Below are positions 51,997 to 61,401 of a stretch of DNA of 64,000 nt, piece by piece. Origin of the DNA: Fragilaria crotonensis. Taxonomy: Eukaryota; Bacillariophyta; Fragilariophyceae; Fragilariales; Fragilariaceae. Numbering within the stretch: position 1 is the stretch's first letter; each line of letters starts with the position of its first letter. The notes below the pieces were generated by a model that was not told where the DNA came from, did not search any database, and saw nothing but the letters and a program-made list of their open reading frames with translations. Position numbers and translations under genes: made by a program. Location of the stretch: assembly GCA_022925895.1 (NCBI GenBank), contig JAKSYS010000039.1:1-64000 (forward strand). The letters run 5' to 3'.

Positions 51997-54900
51997 ATGT
52001 CTTACACAACCCATCCATCGGCAGCTTTTCGGTGCACCGACCTTCGACCCCACACCTCAAGTCACCGCCCTTCTGCAAAATCATCTCCTTTCGCCATCAT
52101 CTCTCGGCCGCCTTCTTACCGTCCTCCTTCGGTACCTTTTCTCCCGCCTATTCATCTGTCTTCGCATAGTGTCTCTACTCCCATCGTGCCTCCTCCATAT
52201 CTTCTTCCCTTCTCCGCAAGGAACTCACACACCCATCGTCGCTCCCATCCTTCATCCCTCTTCATGTCGCTCCATCTGCTTCTCCTTCTGCTCCTTCCCC
52301 ATCTTTCGTCTTTCCCCTTCGTCTCACCTCAGGCATGTCCTCTCTCCCTCTGGCTCTCAATGCGCACATCGCTCGCTCCGACTTTGATCCTGATTTCGTG
52401 GCTGCGCTTCTCTCCCACTCCCGGCGCCGACGTTGTCGATATCATTCTCGACACTGGCTGCACCTTCTCCATAACGCCCGACAAACGCGATTTCGTCACC
52501 TACGAACCCGCTCACGTTAGCCAGGTCCAGACCGTAAATGGCCCTACTGCTTTGGTGGGCACCGGTCTCGTTCGCTGGACTCTGATCAGCGAGGACGGCC
52601 AAACAATGGATCTTCTTATCCCATGTCATCACGTCCCTGCCTCATCCGTTCGCCTGCTGTCACCCCAAGATTTCTGCCAGTTCCATGGTTTCGATCGCTC
52701 TCAAGATCATTTCGGGAAATTCCAACTACTTTTGGATGCACGCTGATTCTCAGCGCACCCTTCCAGTGTCCCATTGACCCACGGTCCAATCTCCCCGTCG
52801 CTCTTGCCAAAACTCCTTGCAATCCGGGGGGGTGCATTGCTCTTGAAAGCTCTACTCCTGAATCGCCGGGTCCTCCTTGCGCATCTTGCCAGCGTCACAG
52901 CCTCGTCAGTCTATCCGTCCTCGACGAAACCAATCAGAACATCACCGCCGCTCAAAAGGATCTCCTACTCTGGCACTTTCGTCTCGGCCATCTTGGCTTC
53001 TCGCACCTTCAACACTTGATGCGACCTCGAACAATCGAAGACCTCCGCTCGAAAATCAAGTCCGAGAAACCAATTGTCATTGATCCATGCATTGTGCCCA
53101 AGAATCCGTCAACACGCACCTGCAAGCCACCACTCTGTGCATCATGCCAGATCGCTCGCGCCAAACGACGCCCAACTGATGTCTCAACCACTGTCGTGCA
53201 CCAAGAATCCATCCTCAAGGAAGAGAATCTCGCTCCTGGGTCGCGCGTGTCCATCGACCAATATGAATCAGCCGTACGTGGTCGTCTCGCCACCACAAAA
53301 GGACGCGAAGCTTTCGGCCATAAGTATGCGGGCGGTACCATCTTCTGCGATCACGCAAGCGGCTACATCAATGCTTCCATCAGGTGTCTCTACGGACTGC
53401 CGATACCCTCGTTTCAAAACGTGCATTTGAACGGTCTGCCAAGTCATGCGGCGTCAAGATAAAATCCTACCACGGTGACAACGGCGTTTTCAAAGCAAAA
53501 GAATTCACAGACTCCATCACGCAGTCGGACCAAGAACTACAATTCTCAGGAGTCGGCGCTCATCATCAAAATGGAGTCGCCGAACGGGCCATTCGCACCG
53601 TAACCGAGAAGGCTCGCACGATGATGCAACACTCCTTCATCCACTGGCCTGACGAATTTCAGGTACAACTCTGGCCCTTTGCGTTGGACTATGCTTGCTG
53701 GCTTCACAACCACACTCCACACAACTCTCATGGTTGGGCCCCGCTCGAGCTGTTCTGTGGAACGCAGGTTGATTGTCAACATTTACAGCGAGCTCGCGTC
53801 TGGGGTGTCCTTCTTATGTTCTCAGCCCAACTCTACAAGATGGCAAGAAAATTCCGAAATGGGCACCAAGAGCGCGTCGTGGCCAATTTCTTGGTTTCAG
53901 CCAGACTCACTCTTCCATGATCGGTTTGATGCGAAATGTACAGACAGGCTCCATCACGCCCCAGTTTCACGTGGTCTTCGATGAACTCTTCTCTACCGTC
54001 CACAGTCTCGATGAAGACGACCCCACATGGGTCGAATTGTTCGTATCAGGCGCGATTACTATGGCCCCGATGAAGAGGAAGAAGACGCCGATGCCATCGC
54101 CTTTCCAGATATCGATCCCTCCTGGCTTCCCATCTCCGAAATTCACCAGCATCCTACAGAGGAGTCCACAACCGCTATCCCCACTGCCGTCATTGACAGT
54201 CGTACCGTACACCGAACAAGCACTGAAGCCACTATTGATGATAATCCTCCCCCTTCCGCGCCAATCGATGTCACAATTTCAGAGAGCACTGACGATGGAG
54301 TCGACATCCAGAACGAAACCGCCAGATATGATAACCCTGACGAGGATCACATTCCACTCGAGACCCCACTTCGCTCCGCACGCGTTCGTCAGCCAAACCG
54401 AAGAGTCTTTGGTGACGAATGGACCAACCACACCGTCCAATTAACTCCGACATCTCGTACCATGCTCGGGCACATCATTCCCAGTCTCACACACGATGAC
54501 CTCTTCCTCCACTCCCTCGATTGGGACGCTCCGTTCTCCTCCGAGTATGGGTCTCTCCACAGCCTCAACCTCCTTCACGTCGATCCTTTCACCAACGAAG
54601 TCGATTGGGTTCATCCATTTACCCTGGCAGCAAAAGCATCCAGTGCCGATACTCCTACCTTTCGTGAAATTCTGTTACTGCCACCTGACGAAGTCGAACT
54701 CTGGTACGAGTCCATGGACATCGAGCTCCAGGCATTGCACAACAAGAAGACCATGACAGAAATCAATCGTGTCGACGTCCCACACGGCAAGCAAATCGTC
54801 AAATCCACCTGGGCCTTCAAGAAGAAGAGACGGCCAAATGGAGAAATGTACAAACGCAAATCACGTTTTTGTATTCGAGGGGATCTTCAGATACTCGACG

Positions 54901-56240
54901 ACAACGACAGCACATTTTCTCCTGTGGTCGACTGGAGTACCGTTCGCCTGCTCTTCATCATCTGCGTCGCACTCGGAATGAAGAGTCGAACCATCGACTT
55001 CAATTCGGCTTTCGTCCAGAGTGACTTGCCCGAACCCATCTATCTCGAGTTACCGCCCGGTTACGGCGTTGTCGGTGAAGACAAGGTCTATCGCGTCGAC
55101 AAATCCCTCTACGGTGACGTACGCGCTGCCCGCCTCTGGTACAAGCACCTTACCATGGCACTCCTCACCAAGCTTGGATTCGTCAAAAGCGAGATTGATT
55201 CCTGCTTATACCTCCGCGACAACTTGATTTTTGTCTTCTATGTTGATGATGGCATCATCATCAGTCCCAACGACGATGCCATTTTGAGTTTCATTGACGA
55301 GCTTCGCGTATGCGGTTTCGATCTTGACATTGAAGCCGACTACGCTGGGTATTTGGGAGTTGACATCATCACACAACCCGATGGCACGATCCTGATGGCG
55401 CAATCCGGCCTCATCGCTCGTATTCTTACCGACTTTGGTCTCAGCGATTCCGCGTCCTCGAAGGTCACTCCTGCTTCCGAAGTTCTTGGACCCTTTAAGG
55501 CAAGCCCTCCTTTTGACGAGCACTTCAACTATCGCTCTGTCCTGGGCAAAATCCTCTACGTCTCTTCCAATACTCGCTGCGAAATCACATTGGCAAATCA
55601 TCAGTGTTCCAGGTTCTCGATCGATCCAAGGTCACCTCACGGAGTCGCACTCAAACGGATTGGACGATATCTACTCGGTACCCGCGACAAAGGCATGATC
55701 ATAAAGCCTAGCAAGGACCTCACTCTCGACTGCTACGCCGACGCCGACTTCTGCGGTCTCTTCTCCACTTCGGATCCAGATGACCCAAAATCCGTCAAAT
55801 CCCGCTCTGGTTATGTCATCACTCTAGGGAAGATTCCCGTATCTTGGGGAAGCAAATTGCAGACCGAGACCGCCCTTTCTACCATGGAGGCTGAATACAT
55901 CTCCCTTTCCCAGGCCTTGCGCGTTCTCTTACCCCTTCGTATCATTCTCGAAGAAGTCTCCAGTCATCTTCATCTCAAGCCCGATCCACGTTCCGTAATC
56001 AAGTCCACCATCTTCGAAGATAACCAAGCCTGCCTCCTTCTGGCTACTTCTGATCCACCCAAGCTTACTCCGCGGTCAAAGAGCATCGCCGTCAAATACC
56101 ATTGGTTCCGCGAACACCTTGAGCCGGGCGTGATCGACATCAAACCCATCGCTTCTGAAGACCAACTCGCAGACATCTTTACAAAACCACTGGCTGCGAT
56201 CAGTTTTCTCAGGTTGCGCAAACGATTGCTCGGCTGGTAA
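51997..56240 (+). CDS. Copia pol region: protease, integrase, RT, RNase H (frame-broken)
   Basis: The protease active site DTGCTFSITP is near 52450 (frame 51997-52746). Next come the GAG-pre-integrase region WHFRLGHLGFSHLQHLM and CASCQIARAKRR (frame 52623-53462). Integrase catalytic parts are SIDQYES, then YHGDNGVFKAKEF and HHQNGVAERAIRTV (frame 53384-53920). The long final frame, 54027-56240, is uninterrupted. It holds RT with FCIRGDLQ, SAFVQSDL and the catalytic YVDD, then RNase H with CYADADFCG, STMEAEYISLSQA and the C-terminal LADIFTKPL. Frame changes fall near 52680, 53400, 53780 and 54030. RT and RNase H appear fully intact. Confidence 0.9.
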
Positions 56241-56269
56241 TAGTTCTTCGCCCATCAGTCATTCTTCCG

Positions 56270-56283
56270 AAAAACAGGGGGAG
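56270..56283 (+). other. Polypurine tract
   Basis: AAAAACAGGGGGAG directly abuts the TGTGG start of the right LTR, where plus-strand DNA synthesis would be primed. Confidence 0.85.
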
Positions 56284-56662
56284 TGTGGAAGTACGAAACG
56301 TCTTGCCTTAGGAGCATACGTCACGTACCTTCCATCATGTTTTTACGTTTCATTCTTATTTTCAAACCGATTTCTAAACTATGCAAATGTGCCAGTTGGC
56401 ACTTTGCACAGTTTAGTTTCGTATCACAATAATTCAATAACATGACATGCAAATCCCTTTCATCGAACTCGATCCAACTACCGATCACCACGTCGCCCAT
56501 ATTCATGATCGACCATGTACAATAATCCTGCTATTGCCGTAGCATCTGCGTCGCGTGCATATACCGCTCAGTGCTATCATTCACACTTCGGATATCTAAC
56601 TGCCCTTTACTAAGACGTTTCACGACTAAGCTACGGTCTAACGCAGAATACACCATTTCACA
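56284..56662 (+). repeat. Right LTR (379 bp)
   Basis: Begins TGTGGAAGTACG and ends CACA, directly followed by the second ACATT and the resumed methyltransferase frame. An in-frame TAA at 56639-56641 closes the methyltransferase frame on the LTR side. Confidence 0.95.
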
Positions 56663-57820
56663 ACATTAGCAAATGGAAACGACGACAAAAGCAGTCATTT
56701 AGATATCGACGACGATGGCTTGCAGGAAAGGTTGGGTCCAGTTGCATTCGAAGCGCGACGGGAAGGTGTAGATCCAGACGATCCAGAAATGTGGCACAGG
56801 CAGCAACAGGAAGTCTACAACCACACCACTGTGACCAACCCCTCCACTGAGCTTCCCCGGAATAACACTGATTATTTCAAAAAAGAGTATTGGGATGATC
56901 GATTCGCCGAAGAAGAAGTGAACAATTGGTTGGTGACCTACGACGACGTTAAAGATCAACTTGCTCCATACCTGACCCCCGAGTCGAAGATATTGGTAGT
57001 CGGATGCGGCAACTCGACGTTTTCGGAGGAAGTCTACGATGCAGGGTTCCATAACCTGTGGAATATCGATTTTTCCGACGTTGTAATTGAGGCCATGCGA
57101 ACCAAATATCGAGTCTCGAGACCGGACATGAAGTGGATTGTACGTATACAGTTCTAAGGTGGAGCCCTTGTCCTGAAAACCCCTCGTCGCCGTATTTGAT
57201 ATTTGATTACACTCACTTCCTCATCACAAAACGCCTCTTTATCTACTTCTAACTTAAGGTCATGGATATGACCGACATGAGCGAATTGGAGGATGAATCT
57301 TTCGACGTTGTGCTGGACAAGGCAGCCATGGATGCGCTTTTGTCGGCCGAGGGCGATGTGTGGCACCCTGATCCCACCCTGGTGATTTTGGCACACCGCA
57401 TGTGTCAACACATCGCTCGCATCCTAGCACGGCAACATGGTCATCATTTGCAGATTTCCTTTGCGCAACCTCATTTTAGGAAAAAATATTTGCTGGGATG
57501 GCATTATTACGATAGTCATCCCGACGAACGGAAGATTGTGGTGGATACGCCGAATCTGGAAGATTATAGCCATGAATATGGGTGGACATTTCGATACGAA
57601 GCTATCCAAGAGAATCGTGGCTGTTTTCATCACTACCTGTACATCATGACAAAGGATACGAGATAGCATATTCTCACTCTGACGACCTCAAATTCGAACC
57701 CATTGATTTCTCAGAGTGGTCTTGAAACCTGGTATTTCTATCTTGCCCTCCTCTAGGCTTTCAGCAGATGGGATCGGATGGTGTACGTCGGTTCACAGTT
57801 CACATAGTGTACTTGTACTC

Positions 57821-60800
57821 CTAGTGTCTAAACGCCCGCTGTCGTTAATTAAAGATGGTCCACTGGTGAAATCTTTAATTAAAGATCAGTTTTGGCCCTT
57901 ACTCAACTTCTTCATTTTTCATTTTTCACCAAAATTGAGACGGCCAATGTGTTTTCCATTGAATTAAACCCTGTGGGCCAAATGGGTGCTTCTTAGTTAG
58001 CGACAGTTCCTGAATAATGCTTTAGAAAGCAAAACTGGAGCCCATTTTCGGTGAGTTTTTGGGGTCGAAAAATAACACGTTTTGAGTACATGCCTACGCA
58101 GCCTACACAGGGTCAGGTCCGTCGAGGCCTCAATTGACTCATCAAGTTCATCATCTTCCACTCGGATTGAGCCAAAACACAGAGTTACAATTGCATTGAT
58201 ACGCTTTTATAGAAGAGGGTTGTTACTTCGGTACATATCCAGTTTTCATTCTTTCGTGAGTGATTCCAAGGCCATTGAGCCTCATCCAGAAAGAAAAAAA
58301 TCCTTGTCTGACGAGCGCCACTATTTCTTTGACACCGCAATTCTTGATTCCGTGCTGTGATCAGCGTGTTGTTGACCATGCCACTTCAACCCAACGACCA
58401 AAGAGTTGTTGCTGGTGCTTGTGTTGAAACGAAGGCCATGTTTGTGACGGCCATGGCTGAGTGCAGTCGTCGCTTTGGCACCAACGCGAAGACAAAAGTA
58501 GTCCCAGGAGTTGTTGTGTCAGTCAGCCATGAAAGTCCTCCTGGCCGAGCCCGTGCTACTACATTCATAATTGCAAATTATTACTTCGGTCCGAATGATG
58601 TGAAACAAGGTAAGGTGAATATTCGAAGCGTCGCGGCTGTCGAATGTTCCCAGTTGCATGAGGAGCTCAAAGAAATTCTGCGTCAACGTGAATCACCAAT
58701 CAACAATATTGCGGTGTCACCTCCAGCTGCCAATGCCCCGAACATAATGGCACATCAACCGTCACAAGCAGCAGCAAGAGGAGATGACGGCAGCAGTGCT
58801 ACTACTCCTACTACTGCAAGCAGTATCAGGACACCACCAGGAACAACAACAACAACAACTACAACACCGGCAGCTGATGTTCGCACCACCAACGATGACG
58901 AAGGTAGTCCCACACCTTTGATTTTTCATGAGACTGAATGGTTTGAAGCAGATCCGACAGTATTGGAACAAGACATGAATGGTCCAGTAGTCCGAAGGTT
59001 GTGGTCAATTCGAGATCATCGCACTGGTACCTTGTTGGAACAAGATTGCGATGAAGGTACATTGATGACACGACTCGACTATTTTCTGTGCATGTTTCCT
59101 CCGCAAGCACTTCTGTCCATTGTCCGGTTGACAACTCGACAACTTACTCTTTTATCAAAACCAGCAACATCGAAAGGTGAGATTGTGAAGTTCTTTGGAG
59201 TGATTGTTTTGATAACTAAGTTCGAATTCGATGATCGTCGAAGTCTCTGGGCAACAACGGCGACGTCGAAATATATTCCGGCGCCATTGTTTGGAAAGAT
59301 GATGTCACGCAATCGCTTTGATGATTTATGGCGATGTATTCGATTCAGTGATCAGCCATCAGTTCGTTCTACTGACATGACGGCAGAACAGTATCGTTGG
59401 AAACTTGTCGATGATTTTGTAAGGGAGTTCAATGATCATCGAGCATCAACATTTTCTCCATCGGAGAGAATTTGTGTTGATGAGTCTATCTCTCGCTGGT
59501 ACGGAAAGGGAGGCCATTGGATAAACCATGGGCTGCCCATGTACGTTGCTATCGATCGCAAGCCCGAAAATGGATGCGAGATTCAGTGTGCATCCTGTGG
59601 ACAAAGTGGTGTCATGATTCGATTGAAGCTTGTAAAGACAGCCGAGGAGGAAGCTCGCCACATTTCATTGATGGATGAAGCTGCATCCGGTGAAGTCATG
59701 TCTGATCAAGGACTCTTACATGGGGCGAAGGTGATGAGAGACCTACTCATGCCATGGATGCATTCCGACAGAATTGTATGCGGTGATTCGTACTTTGCTT
59801 CGGTTCCAGCGGCAACGATGATGATGAGGTATGGAATGCAATTTATTGGGGTAGTGAAATCTGCGACTACAATATCCTATGGCTTTCCTATCACAAGTTG
59901 AATTGAACAATCGTGGCGACCGAAAAGGGATGGTGACAAGAGGTGGAGATACTGCTGGCGATCCGAAATTGCTGGCTTTTGTCTGGATGGATCGACAGAG
60001 ACGATATTTCATTGCAACGTGTTGTTCGCTTGCTGAAGTCCGTACAAGCGACAGCGATGGAGACAGCTTGATGATTCATTGGAGGAGGACGAACATGCCG
60101 ATCCGCAGCGTGTGGATTTAGTGGTGCCTCAGCCAAAAGCAGCCGAAACTTACTATGAGACATGTGCTATGATCGATCGTCACAATCGACATCGACAGGA
60201 TACGCTTGGAATTGAGAACAAGCTTCACACAAAAATTGGTCGATGCGGGTCAACTTGACTATTCTTTCGATGATAGTGGTTGACACTTGCTTGCATACAA
60301 ACAATGCAGGAGCGAGCAGGTGGAGAATCAGAAGAGTTTCTACACATTGCTGGCAGAAGAACTCATAGATAACAGATTGGATGCGGTGAATCCTCGAGAT
60401 CGCTTTTCGACGCCAAGGAGGGAAGAGTTTGCACAATTGATTTATGACCGAACCGGCGATCCCAGAGCTGGAGTATCAGCTCACCTCACCCCAACAAAGA
60501 GAAAGAAGCAAACGGCTATGGGGGAGATCACTTCGTTTAGTCTTCAGGGCCGATGCCGAGTCTGCAAGTCTCTGACGACGTTCATCTGCTCATTGTGCGA
60601 AGATCAATTGGAGTGCATGACCACAATTTGGATTTGTCATACCAAGAAAGGAAAACTGTGCTTTCCCACTCACCTGGAGTCATGCCATGGTGAATAATTA
60701 ATAGGTTTCAATTGTTACTTTATGATTGTTATGCTTGATGTGTGATGATATTGACGACGGCAATTGGCCATTGTTGATGTCGAATTTTGTGTTGGTGATG

Positions 60801-60909
60801 GTATCGAATGTACATCGACCGTCTTGCAAAACGTACGAAAATAGCCATCTTTAAAAAACGACAGATTTGTCTTTAATTAAAGATACCCCCCCGGGCGTTT
60901 AGACACTAG
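57821..60909 (+). mobile_element. PiggyBac-family element with 18-bp inverted ends
   Basis: The inverted ends are CTAGTGTCTAAACGCCCG at 57821-57838 and its exact complement at 60892-60909. Inside each end are repeats of TTTAATTAAAGAT and CTGTCGTT..TTAAAGATGG, in different order on the two sides. The 3,089-bp element holds the broken transposase at 58378-60697. The edges do not show the canonical TTAA target duplication directly outside CCC ends. The palindromic CTAG, or its inner TA, occurs at both edges and could be the duplicated target or part of the repeat. It inserted about 155 bp downstream of the methyltransferase stop. Confidence 0.82.
58378..60697 (+). pseudogene. PiggyBac-type transposase (DDE_Tnp_1_7), frame-broken
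   Basis: The first frame (ATG 58378 to 59901) has a disordered Thr-rich N-terminus. It carries MSRNRFDDLWRCIRFSD, then ICVDESISRWYGKGG with the first catalytic Asp, and VCGDSYFAS with the second. The sequence then shifts to 59879-60121 (MAFLSQVELNNRG) and onward through short frames (ETYYETCAMIDRHN; MRVNLTILSMIVVDTCL). It finishes in 60287-60697 (LAYKQCRSEQ, then a Cys-rich C-terminal finger CRVCKS...CSLC). At least four frame changes make it inactive as read. An ACAACA-repeat near 58842-58864 encodes the poly-Thr run. Confidence 0.85.
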
Positions 60910-61401
60910 AGAGCCCAGAATCCAGATCAGCTTTGAACTCTGAGACAAACCACTACCAGTACTCCGATTTCTCCAATATCCAGTACTGCTACCAGGGGAA
61001 ACTGCTACTACCTGCTAACTCCTAGTAGTATGCATAAATCTGCTGTACTGTACGTAATCGGTAAGCCAAGTATTCTGTACTGGCAGTATAGTTCCGGTAC
61101 TGTAATATCTCGGATATTCTATGTAGCACTACTCCATTACCTGGTACTCCGTCCTGTAGAAATCTAATAACTCAACCTGTGAGTACTGTAAGTCTTGTGT
61201 CTGAGGCGGGCACCATTCTCACGCGCCATAATTTCACACAGACTCTCTCAACCAGAAATCTTTCCCTCCAAAACAAAATCCCCCCAACATGATTACCTTT
61301 CTCAATCGATGATCAATCGCGGCTTATTCATCTATTTATACCCAGTGCTGATTGTTCGCTGCTCTTGCGTCGCTCGGTCCCTCCACACTTAAACGCCTAC
61401 C
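60910..61401. other. Spacer with GTAC tract, upstream of Timeless
   Basis: About 490 bp. Positions 60955-61190 are dense in AGTACT, CCAGTACTG and GTACTG words. The last 150 bp are presumably the Timeless promoter and 5' UTR. No gene. Confidence 0.55.

Larger units (their letters stand above)
49599..56662 (+). mobile_element. Complete Copia LTR retrotransposon (7,064 bp)
   Basis: A full-length Ty1/copia element is bounded by TG...CA long terminal repeats (49599-49972 and 56284-56662) and a perfect 5-bp target duplication ACATT (49594-49598 and 56663-56667). A primer-binding site follows the left LTR, and a polypurine tract precedes the right one. Internal order is gag, protease, integrase, reverse transcriptase, RNase H, which defines Copia. 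The two LTRs differ by one clear substitution, one short scrambled stretch and three small indels, so insertion was recent. The internal coding sequence contains about five frame changes, which is hard to reconcile with such similar LTRs unless some are sequence errors. It resembles diatom CoDi elements, by inference. Confidence 0.96.
49582..57666 (+). pseudogene. EEF1AKMT4/METTL13-like methyltransferase, split by a Copia element
   Basis: The natural start is ATG 49582, and the retrotransposon enters 17 bases later. The frame resumes at 56668 once one copy of the duplicated ACATT is discounted. Exon 1 continues to 57139, an intron follows at 57140-57258 (GTACGT, CTAAC branch, TTAAG), and exon 2 runs to the stop at 57666. 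The class I SAM fold is clear: KEYWDDRFAEEE, motif I ILVVGCGNSTF, the acidic post-I strand NIDFSDVVI, and SFDVVLDKAAMDALL. Animal homologues methylate lysines or the N-terminus of eEF1A. The remaining exons are intact, but a stop 24 bp upstream in the LTR and loss of the own start codon mean a normal product is not expected. An internal Met could yield a truncated one. Confidence 0.88.

Noticed and set aside
50690-54040. Programmed ribosomal frameshifts in the Copia element
   Set aside because: Five changes in both directions at unrelated sequences, with no slippery-site pattern, do not look programmed. Indels or errors are more likely.
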